Of a stretch of 64,000 bases of DNA, positions 16,881-27,393 are shown in pieces. The position numbers and the translations under genes were made by a program. The DNA comes from Ferruginibacter yonginensis (lineage in GTDB: Bacteria; Bacteroidota; Bacteroidia; Chitinophagales; Chitinophagaceae), in assembly GCF_042651465.1 (NCBI RefSeq), contig NZ_JBHSCZ010000002.1:434001-498000 (forward strand). The letters are read 5' to 3'. The notes under the pieces are model-generated. The model worked only from the letters and a program-made list of their open reading frames with translations, was not told the DNA's origin and made no database searches. Numbering within the stretch: position 1 is the first letter of the stretch; each line of letters begins with the position of its first letter.

Positions 16881-19800
16881 ATGAGTAATAAGTTGTACTG
16901 GCAAAATTTTGGAGACCTTACCAACTCTGACAGATTTAAACAATCAGCAGAAAAAGAGTTTCAAGAAGAATTGCTACCGATAGAAGATCTTGACGGAAAA
17001 GGATTATTGGACGCTAAAACGCCGAGAAGAGATTTCTTAAAATATCTAGGTTTTAGTACAGCTGCGGCTGCAATTGCTGCAAGTTGTGAAATGCCGGTAC
17101 GTAAAGCGGTACCTTATTTACAAAGACCAGATAATGTTATTTTAGGTGTACCTAATTATTATGCTTCTACTTATGTAAATGGTGGCGATGCTATCAGTGT
17201 AGTAGTAAAGCAAAGAGATGGTCGTCCTATTAAAATAGAGGGGAACGAATTATCAACTTTATCACAAGGCGCTACTAGTGCACAAGCACAAGCATCTGTG
17301 TTAGATTTATATGATCCTACACGTTTACGTCATCCTTTACAAAAGTCGGGCAACGATTTTAAAGAAGTTACTAGTTTTGAAAGCTTCGATAAAATGATTG
17401 CTGAAGCAATGGCTGGTGTAGCTGGTAAACCTGTGGTATTACTTACATCAACCGTTCACTCTCCTTCTACATTACAATTAATTACTGAGTTTTTAGCGAA
17501 ATACCCTGGTAGCCGTCACGTACAGTACGATGCCGTAAGTTACAGTGGTATGTTGTTAGCGAACGAAGCCACTTATGGTAAAAAAGCGTTACCATCTTAT
17601 CATTTTGATAAGGCAAAAGCTATTGTTAGTTTAGGTGCTGATTTTTTAGGTACTTGGTTAAATGGTGCCATTTACAGCAAGCAATATGCAGCTAACAAAA
17701 AAGTAAACGGAAAAAATCCAGAATTAAATCGTCACATACAATTCGAAAGCATTATGAGCTTAACGGGTAGTAATGCTGATGATCGTTATACACATAAACC
17801 ATCTGAAACAGGCGCTGTTGCTTTAGCTATTTTAGCAAAGTTAAATGGCGGTGCTGCTAGTGGTTTAAAAGATGCTCGTTTATTAAAAGGTATTGACCAA
17901 GCAGCGGCTTTATTAGCAGCTAACAAAGGCAATGCTTTGGTAGTAAGCGGTAGCAACGATGTTAATGTACAAATTATAGTAAACGCTATTAACGAAGCGA
18001 TTGGTGCCAATGGTACTACCATTAATTGGGCGGCTACAACCAATACCCGTAAAGGTATTGATGCCGAAATGGTACAACTAACCAACGAAATGAGCAGCGG
18101 TGCAATTGGTGCCGTACTTATTGCTGATTGTAACCCTGTTTATAGTTATTTTGATGGTGCTAAGTTTGCACAAGCATTATCAAAAGTACCTGTAAGTGTT
18201 TCATTCAATGGCACATTAGATGAAACAGCTGAAAACTGTAAATACATTTTACCAACACACCATTGGTTAGAAAGTTGGGGTGATGCTGAGCCTGTAACGG
18301 GTCATGTTAGTATGATTCAGCCAATCATTAACCCATTATTCAAAACTCGTCCTTACCAATCATCATTAATTAAATGGGCTGGTTTAGCAGCAGTTACTAC
18401 CCCTGCGGTTGCAGTGGTTGATAGCACCAAATCGCCTGCGCCAGCTAACTCAATGTCGGTACCTGCAACACCAGCAAGTACTGATGCTTACGAAAATTAT
18501 TTCAAAGCATATTGGTCAGCTAAATTAAACAGCACCAATTTATGGGATAAGGCTTTGCAAGATGGTGTGATAGAAACTGCCACTACACCAGCAGCAGCTA
18601 CATTTAACAGCGCAGCAGTTGCAGATGCTACAAGCAAAATTGCTGCAATAAAAGGTGCTGAATTTGAAGTGGTATTGTATCAAAAAATAGGTGTTGGCAC
18701 AGGTGCGCAAGCCAACAACCCTTGGTTACAAGAGTTGCCTGATCCTATTTCAAAAGTAACATGGGATAACTATGCATTAATTGGCCCAGCAATGGCTAAA
18801 GCAATGTTTGGTTTTGATGTTACCAATCCTAATAAAAAAGATGCTGATAAATATGAGGTTTTCCCAGAAAAACCAGTAATGAAAATTACGGTTAATGGAA
18901 AATCGTTAGAATTACCTGCTTTGATTGTGCCGGGTATGAACAACGCAACCATTGGTATTGCTGTTGGTTATGGTAGAACCAGTGCTAATACTGATGCTGC
19001 TGTAAACCTTGAGCGTATTGGTAGAGCAGCGTACGGTGCAGGTAAAAATGCATATCCTTTAGCACAATTTAATGGTACTACTATTAGTTATGGCGTAAAT
19101 GCAACAGCGGTTAAAACCGATGCTACTTATGCTTTAGCACAAACACAGGTGCATGCTTTTACTGAAGGGCGCCCTGTATTTTACGAAACTAATTTAACGA
19201 GCTACCGTAAAGACCCTACTGCGTTGTTAGCAGAATTAAGGGAAGAGCTTGAAGGTATTACGCCAGAAGGTAAAACAGATTTTGAAAGAGATGCTACTAT
19301 TTACCCACAATATGACCGTCCGGGCGTTAAATGGGGTATGAGCATTGATTTAAATACATGTACAGGTTGTAGTGCTTGTGTAGTGGCTTGTAATGCAGAA
19401 AACAACGTGAGTGTTGTAGGTAAAATACAAGTACAAAGAGCACACGAAATGCACTGGTTGCGTATTGACCGTTACTTTACGGGTGATTTAGAAAACCCAG
19501 ATGTGGTATTTCAGCCAATGATGTGCCAACACTGCGACAACGCTCCTTGTGAAAACGTTTGTCCGGTAGCAGCTACAAACCATAGTAGTGAAGGTTTAAA
19601 CCAAATGACTTATAACCGTTGTATTGGTACAAGGTATTGTGCAAACAACTGTCCGTATAAAGTTCGTCGTTTCAACTGGTTAGATTATAACGGATCTGAT
19701 AGTTTTAGCGACAACCAACAACCACTTATTGGCGTTGATACCAATGAAGTTATTGCTCAAATGAATGATGACTTAACAAGAATGGTATTAAACCCTGATG

Positions 19801-20168
19801 TTACTGTACGTGGTAGAGGTGTTATTGAAAAATGTTCTTTCTGTGTACAACGTTTACAGGATAGCAAGTTAGAAGCTAAAAAACAACAAGATCCTTCATT
19901 GGTTCGTAATGTAAAAGTAGCTTGTGCACAGGCTTGTCCTACCAACGCCATTAGCTTCGGTAACGTAAACGATAAAGAAAGTGATGTTTACAAAATCAGA
20001 CACGTAGATCAGGTTAACCGTAATTTCTATGTATTAGAGCAATTACACGTTTTACCGAATGTGAGCTACTTGGCTAAAGTACGTAATACGGATAGGTTGG
20101 TAAACAACGGCCATGAAGAAGAGCACCATGAAGCAGGTGCAAAAAAAGAGGAAAAAGCAACTGCATAA
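16881..20168 (+). CDS. actB: Alternative complex III iron-sulfur/molybdopterin-like subunit
   Basis: A 1095-residue protein. The twin-arginine signal RRDFLKYLGF lies at residues 49-58, followed by a hydrophobic segment ending in Cys69. The N-terminal two thirds resemble a molybdopterin oxidoreductase that in this complex binds no cofactor. The C-terminal third is a four-cluster ferredoxin domain (CTGCSACVVAC, CQHCDNAPCENVC, CIGTRYCANNC, CSFCVQ with CAQACP). It sits on the periplasmic side and relays electrons from the quinol site towards the hemes. It is followed 45 bases later by actC. Confidence 0.95.
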   Translation: MSNKLYWQNFGDLTNSDRFKQSAEKEFQEELLPIEDLDGKGLLDAKTPRRDFLKYLGFSTAAAAIAASCEMPVRKAVPYLQRPDNVILGVPNYYASTYVNGGDAISVVVKQRDGRPIKIEGNELSTLSQGATSAQAQASVLDLYDPTRLRHPLQKSGNDFKEVTSFESFDKMIAEAMAGVAGKPVVLLTSTVHSPSTLQLITEFLAKYPGSRHVQYDAVSYSGMLLANEATYGKKALPSYHFDKAKAIVSLGADFLGTWLNGAIYSKQYAANKKVNGKNPELNRHIQFESIMSLTGSNADDRYTHKPSETGAVALAILAKLNGGAASGLKDARLLKGIDQAAALLAANKGNALVVSGSNDVNVQIIVNAINEAIGANGTTINWAATTNTRKGIDAEMVQLTNEMSSGAIGAVLIADCNPVYSYFDGAKFAQALSKVPVSVSFNGTLDETAENCKYILPTHHWLESWGDAEPVTGHVSMIQPIINPLFKTRPYQSSLIKWAGLAAVTTPAVAVVDSTKSPAPANSMSVPATPASTDAYENYFKAYWSAKLNSTNLWDKALQDGVIETATTPAAATFNSAAVADATSKIAAIKGAEFEVVLYQKIGVGTGAQANNPWLQELPDPISKVTWDNYALIGPAMAKAMFGFDVTNPNKKDADKYEVFPEKPVMKITVNGKSLELPALIVPGMNNATIGIAVGYGRTSANTDAAVNLERIGRAAYGAGKNAYPLAQFNGTTISYGVNATAVKTDATYALAQTQVHAFTEGRPVFYETNLTSYRKDPTALLAELREELEGITPEGKTDFERDATIYPQYDRPGVKWGMSIDLNTCTGCSACVVACNAENNVSVVGKIQVQRAHEMHWLRIDRYFTGDLENPDVVFQPMMCQHCDNAPCENVCPVAATNHSSEGLNQMTYNRCIGTRYCANNCPYKVRRFNWLDYNGSDSFSDNQQPLIGVDTNEVIAQMNDDLTRMVLNPDVTVRGRGVIEKCSFCVQRLQDSKLEAKKQQDPSLVRNVKVACAQACPTNAISFGNVNDKESDVYKIRHVDQVNRNFYVLEQLHVLPNVSYLAKVRNTDRLVNNGHEEEHHEAGAKKEEKATA

Positions 20169-20213
20169 TTAGAAAGAAGAAAAATAAATTATAAGGCTTA
20201 AGCTGAAAAATAT

Positions 20214-21665
20214 ATGTCACTACTCAAATACGAATCGCAACAAAGGGAACCGCTGGTAGATGGTAACAAAGATTACCATCAAGTAACGGAAGATATCATC
20301 AGCCCTATTGAAATGAAGCCGAGTAAGCTTTGGTATATTGGTTTTTACATCAGTGTAGCATTGCTCATGTTTGGTGTATACAGCATCTACAGAGAGGTTA
20401 CTTATGGTATTGGCCAATGGAACTTAAATAAAACCATCGGTTGGGGTTGGGATATTACCAACTTCGTATGGTGGGTAGGTATTGGTCATGCTGGTACACT
20501 TATTTCTGCAATTTTATTATTATTCCGCCAAGGTTGGAGAACGGGTGTAAACCGTGCAGCAGAGGCGATGACGATTTTTGCGGTAATATGTGCTGGTCAG
20601 TTTCCAATATGGCACATGGGTCGTGTGTGGATGGCGTTCTTCGTATTGCCTTACCCAAACACAAGAGGTCCGTTATGGGTGAATTTTAACTCACCATTGT
20701 TATGGGACGTATTTGCTATTTCAACTTATTTCACAGTATCATTATTATTCTGGTATTCTGGTTTGTTGCCAGATTTTGCAACGGTAAGAGACAGGGCAAA
20801 AACCAAGTTCCGTAAAATGATGTACGGTATGGCTGCTTTTGGTTGGACAGGTAGTACCAAACACTGGCAACGCCATGAATCATTATCATTGGTATTAGCA
20901 GGTTTAAGTACACCATTGGTATTATCAGTACACACCATTGTATCTTTTGACTTTGCAACATCAGTAGTACCAGGTTGGCACACCACCATCTTCCCTCCTT
21001 ACTTCGTAGCAGGGGCTATTTTTTCTGGTTTTGCAATGGTACAAACCCTTTTAATTATTGTAAGAAAAGTATTAAACCTACAAGATTATATTACAATTGG
21101 TCACATTGAAGCGATGAACAAGGTAATTGTATTAACGGGTAGTATTGTAGGTATCGCTTATTTAACGGAGTTGTTTATTGCTTGGTATGGCCAAAACCCT
21201 TACGAGTTAGCAGCTTTCTTTGAAAACAGGGGTAATATATTTAGCCCATATGGTTGGAGTTATTACTTAATGATGTTCTGTAACGTGGTATCGCCGCAGT
21301 TATTCTGGAGCAAGAAGTTGAGAAGAAATATTACGGTTACTTTCTTTATGAGTATCATCGTAAACATTGGTATGTGGTATGAGCGTTTCGTAATTATTGT
21401 AACATCGGTTTACAGAGATTTCTTACCATCGAGCTGGAGTACTTACTACAGCCCAAGTATCTATGAAATTGGTTTCTACTTAGGTACTTTTGGTTTGTTC
21501 TTTACTTGTTTCTTCTTATTTGCGAAATACTTCCCAGTTATTGCGGTAGCCGAAATCAAATCTATCTTAAAAACAAGTGGTGAAAACTACAAAGTAAAAA
21601 TGAGTGATATTGAAAAGGCAGACGCAGAGAAGTTTTACATTGAAGAAGTAGAACATGCACACTAA
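20214..21665 (+). CDS. actC: Alternative complex III membrane subunit, NrfD family
   Basis: A 483-residue polytopic protein with about ten hydrophobic spans. Conserved features include the WWVGIGHAGTLISAILLLFR span and the GQFPIWHMGR segment near the quinol site of NrfD-like proteins. It holds the menaquinol oxidation site together with ActF. It is co-transcribed with actB and actD (45 and 38 base gaps). Confidence 0.95.
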   Translation: MSLLKYESQQREPLVDGNKDYHQVTEDIISPIEMKPSKLWYIGFYISVALLMFGVYSIYREVTYGIGQWNLNKTIGWGWDITNFVWWVGIGHAGTLISAILLLFRQGWRTGVNRAAEAMTIFAVICAGQFPIWHMGRVWMAFFVLPYPNTRGPLWVNFNSPLLWDVFAISTYFTVSLLFWYSGLLPDFATVRDRAKTKFRKMMYGMAAFGWTGSTKHWQRHESLSLVLAGLSTPLVLSVHTIVSFDFATSVVPGWHTTIFPPYFVAGAIFSGFAMVQTLLIIVRKVLNLQDYITIGHIEAMNKVIVLTGSIVGIAYLTELFIAWYGQNPYELAAFFENRGNIFSPYGWSYYLMMFCNVVSPQLFWSKKLRRNITVTFFMSIIVNIGMWYERFVIIVTSVYRDFLPSSWSTYYSPSIYEIGFYLGTFGLFFTCFFLFAKYFPVIAVAEIKSILKTSGENYKVKMSDIEKADAEKFYIEEVEHAH

Positions 21666-21703
21666 TAAAAGCACAATATTTACAATAGTTATTAATTAAT
21701 TAT

Positions 21704-22291
21704 ATGAGCGGAATTAAAAAATTTGTGGTAGGTTCTTTTGATGATGAAGCAGTGCTTTTTCCTGCGGTAAAAAACGTAAGAAAGGCAGGCTACAAAATTC
21801 ATGATGTGTACACACCATTTCCGGTGCATGGTTTAGATCATGCAATGGGTTTAAGAGAAACAAGCTTGCACACAGCAGGGTTTATTTATGCCATTACAGG
21901 TACAACTACAGCGTTGAGTTTCATTAGCTGGGTGTTTACAAAAGATTGGCCTTTAAACGTTGGTGGTAAGCCGCATTTTGCATTGCCAGCTTGGATACCT
22001 ATTACATTTGAATTAACCGTTTTATTTTCTGCGGTTGGTATGGTATTAACCTTTTGTTACTTATGTCAATTAGCGCCATTTGTTAAAAAGCATCACTTTA
22101 GCCCAAGAGCAACTGATGATCATTTTGTAATGGCTATTGAGTGTACAGAAAAAACCAACCAAAGCGAAGTAGAAAGTTTTTTACAGAAAGCAGGTGCTTT
22201 AGATGTAAATGTACAAACTGCTGAAAGTGGCTGGTGGATAGGTCGCTACGACAGAGAGCAAAAATTGTACAGAGAAGAACTTGGGTATTAA
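21704..22291 (+). CDS. actD: Alternative complex III subunit, DUF3341 family
   Basis: A 195-residue protein with two central transmembrane helices and soluble ends. The N-terminal domain has the DUF3341 pattern: FVVGSFDDEAVLFPAV, then GYKIHDVYTPFPVHGLD. ActD is a structural subunit of the complex and binds no known cofactor. It lies between actC and actE in the usual order. Confidence 0.93.
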   Translation: MSGIKKFVVGSFDDEAVLFPAVKNVRKAGYKIHDVYTPFPVHGLDHAMGLRETSLHTAGFIYAITGTTTALSFISWVFTKDWPLNVGGKPHFALPAWIPITFELTVLFSAVGMVLTFCYLCQLAPFVKKHHFSPRATDDHFVMAIECTEKTNQSEVESFLQKAGALDVNVQTAESGWWIGRYDREQKLYREELGY

Positions 22292-22320
22292 TTGATTAAT
22301 GCATTAATGAAAATTGATAA

Positions 22321-22971
22321 ATGAAAAAGCTGAATTTTATAGTAACCATATTGGTAGTAGCTACGGTTGTTTTTGCAAGCTGCGATAGCAAGCGCCAACC
22401 GGGTAAAATATATATGCCAGATATGGCGTACAGTCGTGCCTACGAAAGCTATGGCGGTAGAGATACCACCAAGTTTACTACCATTGAAAGTAAAAGAGGT
22501 GGTAACGTAATATTTTATAACAATATACCACCGCATGGTACTATTAAAAGAGGTGAATTGTTTCCATACACCATCCCAAATGATAGTGCAGGTTATAAAT
22601 TGAGTGCTTCAGTAAAAAATCCGTATGATAGTATTCCAATGAGCAAAAAAGATATGGAAGAAGCAGGTAGGTTATACAATATTAACTGTGCTATTTGCCA
22701 TGGTGCAAAGGGTGTTGCTAATGGCCCAATAGCAACCGGCGGTTATGTAGGTGGTGTGGCAAACTTAACTGCAGATGCTTATGTTAAAATGACGGACGGT
22801 ACCATGTTTCACTCTATAACTTATGGTAGAGGTGTAATGGGAAGTTATGCATCGCAAGTATCAAGACAACAACGTTGGATGATTATTAAATACATTAGAA
22901 CATTACAACCAAAACCTGAAGCAGCAGCGGCGCCTGCAGCAAAGGATTCAACAGCAGCAAAGAAAATCTAA
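22321..22971 (+). CDS. actE: Alternative complex III monoheme cytochrome c lipoprotein
   Basis: A 216-residue protein. The lipobox FASC puts the lipidated cysteine at residue 21, so it is a membrane-anchored periplasmic lipoprotein. One heme site CAICHG is present, with a probable distal Met in the GRGVMGSYASQ stretch. The C-terminus is an Ala/Pro-rich tail. It is the terminal electron-transfer subunit that can hand electrons to the adjacent oxidase. Confidence 0.93.
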   Translation: MKKLNFIVTILVVATVVFASCDSKRQPGKIYMPDMAYSRAYESYGGRDTTKFTTIESKRGGNVIFYNNIPPHGTIKRGELFPYTIPNDSAGYKLSASVKNPYDSIPMSKKDMEEAGRLYNINCAICHGAKGVANGPIATGGYVGGVANLTADAYVKMTDGTMFHSITYGRGVMGSYASQVSRQQRWMIIKYIRTLQPKPEAAAAPAAKDSTAAKKI

Positions 22972-23009
22972 CAACATAAAACCAAGGTATTTACACAAAT
23001 TAATTTTCG

Positions 23010-24308
23010 ATGAATCACAACACATTTCAATTACCGGCAAGCTATAAAAAATGGACATGGGGACTGATTGTAGCAGGTTTACTTGCCGTACTTTATGGTT
23101 TTATAATGTATCATCCATTTACACACCCTGTACATGGCGAAGGTGCTCATGGCGCTGCTGGCCACGAAAGTGTTGCTAGTACACGTTTTTGGGCAGTATT
23201 GTTGCAAAACAGTGTGTATTGGTTATTAACAGTTAACGCCTCTATGTTTTTTATATGCGTAACTACCTTAGCAATGGGTGGTTGGCAAGTGGCTTTGCGT
23301 AGGGTGCCAGAAGCGATTTCAAGTGTAGTGCCTATTTTAGGTTTGATCACTTTTGTAATATTATTGGCAATTGTTTATGGTGGCCGTACTGATATTTACC
23401 ATTGGTTAGATGCTAGTTTATACGACAAAAGCTCAGAACATTTTGATAAAATATTGAATGGTAAAAAAGGTTTTTTAAACCCTACTTTCTTTATAGTTTG
23501 GTCGGCTCTTTCTATCGGCTTATGGTCTTTATTGGGTGCTAAATTGCGTTCATTAAGTTTAAAGTCAGACGAAACAGGTCCGATGGACATTGTACAAGCT
23601 AAAAAGTGGATTGATACCAACTTTACTTACGCATCGTACTATGTAGTGTTTTTTGGTTTAACCGTAGCATCAACGGTGCCTTGGTTATGGTTAATGAGTA
23701 TTGATGCTCATTGGTATAGTACCATGTACAGTTGGTATACCTTTGCTAGTACGTTTGTATCTGGCTTATCATTAATGGCAATTTTCATCATCTTCTTAAA
23801 AAATAGAGGCCAACTTGAATATGTTACCGAAGAGCATTTGCACGACGTTGGTAAATTCATGTTTGCATTCTCTGTATTTTGGACGTATTTATGGTTTAGC
23901 CAATATATGTTGATTTGGTATAGTAACCAACCAGAAGAAACCAGGTATTTTGTGGCACGTTTGGGCACTGCAACACAAGCTGGTCCGTACAAAGGCATTT
24001 TCTTTTTTAACTTAATAGTGAACTTCTTAGCACCGTTATTGATATTAATGCGTAAGGGTTCAAAAAGAAATTGGACGGTGGTGACTTTTGTGGGTGTGTT
24101 AATCATTTTTGGTCACTGGATAGATTTTTATCAAATGGTTATGCCGGGCACTTTGCATGAAAATGCAGAATTAATGCCTTTTGAATTTGGTGTGGCTTGC
24201 CTATTTATAGGTATCATTATGTGGGGTGTGGGTCGCTTTTTCACAAAGCACTCCCTAATTGCGAAAAATCATCCTTTCTTGAAAGAAAGTATGATACACC
24301 ATACGTAA
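23010..24308 (+). CDS. actF: Alternative complex III membrane subunit ActF
   Basis: A 432-residue polytopic membrane protein with about ten spans, distantly related to ActC. It starts with a short cytoplasmic end and has a periplasmic His-rich stretch (HPFTHPVHGEGAHGAAGHE). Paired Trp/Tyr-rich helices follow, including FWTYLWFSQYMLIWYSNQPE, typical of this subunit. It closes the act gene set; a 112-base gap with a hairpin separates it from coxB. Confidence 0.93.
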   Translation: MNHNTFQLPASYKKWTWGLIVAGLLAVLYGFIMYHPFTHPVHGEGAHGAAGHESVASTRFWAVLLQNSVYWLLTVNASMFFICVTTLAMGGWQVALRRVPEAISSVVPILGLITFVILLAIVYGGRTDIYHWLDASLYDKSSEHFDKILNGKKGFLNPTFFIVWSALSIGLWSLLGAKLRSLSLKSDETGPMDIVQAKKWIDTNFTYASYYVVFFGLTVASTVPWLWLMSIDAHWYSTMYSWYTFASTFVSGLSLMAIFIIFLKNRGQLEYVTEEHLHDVGKFMFAFSVFWTYLWFSQYMLIWYSNQPEETRYFVARLGTATQAGPYKGIFFFNLIVNFLAPLLILMRKGSKRNWTVVTFVGVLIIFGHWIDFYQMVMPGTLHENAELMPFEFGVACLFIGIIMWGVGRFFTKHSLIAKNHPFLKESMIHHT

Positions 24309-24326
24309 TTTTATCGTAGATTTTAA

Positions 24327-24343
24327 TGAGGAGGTCGTCCTCA
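24327..24343. other. Short hairpin between actF and coxB
   Basis: TGAGGA and TCCTCA form a 6-bp stem around a 5-base loop. It is followed by six A residues on the plus strand, so it is not a rho-independent terminator for the operon. It could be an RNA processing or stability element separating the complex III and oxidase messages. Confidence 0.4.
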
Positions 24344-24420
24344 AAAAAGTAAATTATCGCTGCAATCACAAGTATTTACAGCGTACAAATAAGTGAAGAA
24401 AGCTAAAAATTGAGATACAA

Positions 24421-25485
24421 ATGAAAGAGTTATTTTTATTAGCGATTGTTGCCATGGTTTTTGTAGTAATTTTTCAAATTGCAAAAGCCAGTGAGTATGT
24501 TAGTGTATTAAAAGGAGAAGAAAAAACTCGTAAGCAAAACAACAAAATCAACGGTTTTATGTTGATAGCCTTTTTGGTATTGGGCCTTATAGGTGTGTAT
24601 GTTTGTAACGAATGGTATTTCAATAAAACCTTGTTTCCACAAGGTTCAGCTTCTGTTGAAGGTGAAAAAATTGATTTCATGTTATACCTTACCATTGGTG
24701 TAACTGGGTTGGTATTTGTAATTACACAAATATTATTATTTTGGTTTGCGTACAAGTATCAGGAAAAAGATGGTAGAAAAGCTTACTTTTTTCCGCATGA
24801 TAATAAATTAGAATTATTGTGGACAACTGTACCAGCTATTTTCTTAACTGTATTGGTTGTTTTTGGTTTGATTAACTGGTTTAAAATGACGGGTGAGCCA
24901 CCAGCCAATGCAATAACAGTTGAAATTACAGGTCACCAATTTGCATGGGAAATGCGCTACCCTGGTAAAGACGGTATTTTAGGTAAAAAGAAATACACCA
25001 ATTATAATAAACCATCTGGAAACACCTTAGGCGTTGATTTTGAAGATGTGAATAGTTTAGATGATATTCATACACAAGAGATGCACTTGCCAGTTGGTGT
25101 TCCTGTTAAGTTGGTTATTGGTGCACAAGACGTTATACATGATGTAGGTTTGGTACATTTTAGAATGAAGATGGATGCAGTACCGGGTATTCCTACCACT
25201 TTATGGTTTACACCAAAGTACACTACTGAAGAAATGAAAGTACGTACAGGTAACCCTAATTTCACCTATGAAATTAGTTGTGATCAAATGTGTGGACAAG
25301 GGCATTTTTCAATGAGGGGTATTATTGTAGTTGAAACTCCTGAAAAGTATAAACAATGGTTAGCATCTCAAAAACCAGAGTACTATACTTTGTTTCCTGA
25401 TAAGGCGCCAAAAGACCCTAACGCAGCACCTGCAACCACCGATACAGCAAAAGCTTTAGCATCAGTATTACCAGCAAAAAAATAA
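24421..25485 (+). CDS. coxB: Cytochrome c oxidase subunit II
   Basis: A 354-residue protein with an N-terminal hydrophobic segment, two further membrane helices (about residues 45-63 and 84-108) and a periplasmic cupredoxin domain. The CuA ligands are visible: His240 in DVIHDVG, then Cys287, Cys291, His295 and Met298 in CDQMCGQGHFSM. It accepts electrons for the oxidase. The N-terminus is longer than in most subunits II, as is usual in this phylum. The C-terminus is Ala/Pro-rich. No heme motif is fused to it. Confidence 0.96.
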   Translation: MKELFLLAIVAMVFVVIFQIAKASEYVSVLKGEEKTRKQNNKINGFMLIAFLVLGLIGVYVCNEWYFNKTLFPQGSASVEGEKIDFMLYLTIGVTGLVFVITQILLFWFAYKYQEKDGRKAYFFPHDNKLELLWTTVPAIFLTVLVVFGLINWFKMTGEPPANAITVEITGHQFAWEMRYPGKDGILGKKKYTNYNKPSGNTLGVDFEDVNSLDDIHTQEMHLPVGVPVKLVIGAQDVIHDVGLVHFRMKMDAVPGIPTTLWFTPKYTTEEMKVRTGNPNFTYEISCDQMCGQGHFSMRGIIVVETPEKYKQWLASQKPEYYTLFPDKAPKDPNAAPATTDTAKALASVLPAKK

Positions 25486-25510
25486 TTAAAAGATATAAAA
25501 ATTCAATAAA

Positions 25511-27328
25511 ATGAGCAGTGTAGTAACAATTAATGAGGCATCAGTAGGGCAGTCAATACAACACGGTGCACATCATGATGAACACCACCATGAACATCAT
25601 CAGTCGTTTATTGCTAAATACGTATTTAGTCAAGATCATAAAACGATTGCAAAACAATTTTTAGTAACCGGTATCATTTGGGCTTTTATTGGAGGTTTAT
25701 TCTCTGTAATTTTCCGTTTACAATTAGGTTACCCACAAAGTACTTTCCCTTGGTTAGAAGATTTGTTAGGCCATTGGGCAAAAGGCGGTAAAATACAACC
25801 TGAGTTTTATTATGCATTGGTAACCATGCATGGTACCATTTTGGTGTTTTTTGTATTAACTGCAGGTTTAAGTGGTACTTTCTCAAACTTTTTAATTCCA
25901 TTACAAATTGGTGCAAGGGATATGGCTTCGCCGTTACTAAACTGCTTAAGCTATTGGTTCTTTTTCTTGGCATCAATCGTAATGTTGTCATCATTATTTG
26001 TACAAACGGGTCCTGCAAGTGGTGGTTGGACAATATATCCGCCATTAAGTGCCTTGGGTGATGCATCATCAGGTAGTAAAATTGGTATGGATTTATGGTT
26101 GGTGAGTATGGCTTTCTTTATTGTATCATCTTTATTAGGAGGTTTAAACTACATTACCACCGTATTAAACATGCGTACCAAAGGTATGAGCATGACGAGA
26201 ATGCCTTTGACTATTTGGGCGTTCTTCTTCACTGCGGTATTAGGTGTATTATCATTCCCTGTATTATTATCAGGTGCTATTTTATTATTATTTGACAGAA
26301 ACTTAGGTACCAGCTTCTTCTTAAGCGATATTGTTGTAGCAGGTAAAGTATTACCAAACGAAGGTGGTAGTGCAATTTTGTTCCAGCATTTATTCTGGTT
26401 CTTAGGTCACCCAGAGGTTTACATTATTTTGTTACCAGCAATGGGTATGTCTTCAGAAATATTATCTGTAAACAGTCGTAAGCCAATTTTTGGTTACATG
26501 GCCATGGTAGGTTCTATGTTTGCGATTACAATTTTGGCATTCTTAGTATGGGCGCATCACATGTTTGTAACAGGTTTAAATCCTTTCTTAGGAGCGTTCT
26601 TCGTACTATTAACATTGTTAATTGCGGTACCATCTGCTATTAAAGTGTTTAACTGGTTAACAACATTATGGAGAGGTAATATTCGCTTTACACCAGCAAT
26701 GTTGTTTGCTATTGGTTTTGTAAGCTTATTTATTAGTGGTGGTTTAACAGGTATCTTCTTAGGTAACTCAGCGTTAGATATTCACTTACACGATACTTAT
26801 TTTGTAATTGCCCATTTCCACATTGTAATGGGGGTTGCATCATTCTTTGGTTTATTTGCTGGTGTTTACCACTGGTATCCAAAAATGTTTGGTAGGTATA
26901 TGAACAATACCTTATCATATATTCACTTTTGGATCACTATTATTGGCGCTTACTGTATCTTCTGGCCAATGCACTACGAAGGTTTGGCAGGTATGCCACG
27001 TCGTTATTATGATTTCTCAAACTGGGAATCATTCAAAATGTTTGGTGGTTTAAACGAGTTCATCAGTTTCGTTTCAATGGTAGTATTTGCAGCGCAAATA
27101 TTATTCATCATCAACTTCTTCTACAGTATTTGGAAAGGTAGAAAAGTAACCACGATGAACCCTTGGAATGCGAATACATTAGAGTGGACAACACCTATTC
27201 GTCCGGGTCATGGTAACTGGGTTGGTGAAATACCAGAAGTACACCGTTGGCCATACGATTACTCAAAAGATGGTAAAGATTTTATTATGCAAGATGTACC
27301 AGTTGGTGCAGATGAGAGTAAACATTAA
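25511..27328 (+). CDS. coxA: Cytochrome c oxidase subunit I
   Basis: A 605-residue catalytic subunit with about twelve membrane helices. The cross-linked His-Tyr pair is in GHPEVY (His300, Tyr304). The heme ligands His435 and His437 are in AHFHIVMG. The YITTVLNMRTKGM loop and the WAHHMFVTG segment carry further metal-site histidines. The N-terminus carries a His-rich stretch (about residues 19-33, HGAHHDEHHHEHHQ) that may bind metal. It reduces oxygen to water and pumps protons. Confidence 0.97.
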   Translation: MSSVVTINEASVGQSIQHGAHHDEHHHEHHQSFIAKYVFSQDHKTIAKQFLVTGIIWAFIGGLFSVIFRLQLGYPQSTFPWLEDLLGHWAKGGKIQPEFYYALVTMHGTILVFFVLTAGLSGTFSNFLIPLQIGARDMASPLLNCLSYWFFFLASIVMLSSLFVQTGPASGGWTIYPPLSALGDASSGSKIGMDLWLVSMAFFIVSSLLGGLNYITTVLNMRTKGMSMTRMPLTIWAFFFTAVLGVLSFPVLLSGAILLLFDRNLGTSFFLSDIVVAGKVLPNEGGSAILFQHLFWFLGHPEVYIILLPAMGMSSEILSVNSRKPIFGYMAMVGSMFAITILAFLVWAHHMFVTGLNPFLGAFFVLLTLLIAVPSAIKVFNWLTTLWRGNIRFTPAMLFAIGFVSLFISGGLTGIFLGNSALDIHLHDTYFVIAHFHIVMGVASFFGLFAGVYHWYPKMFGRYMNNTLSYIHFWITIIGAYCIFWPMHYEGLAGMPRRYYDFSNWESFKMFGGLNEFISFVSMVVFAAQILFIINFFYSIWKGRKVTTMNPWNANTLEWTTPIRPGHGNWVGEIPEVHRWPYDYSKDGKDFIMQDVPVGADESKH

Positions 27329-27393
27329 TATTTGCTGGATACCATTAGCTGATCGCTAATAAGAGTTTAGCAGCAGCTAAAAGAAGTTTTACA

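Noticed and set aside
24327..24349. Terminator splitting the act and cox genes
   Set aside because: The stem is followed by A residues on the coding strand, so it lacks the T-run of a rho-independent terminator.
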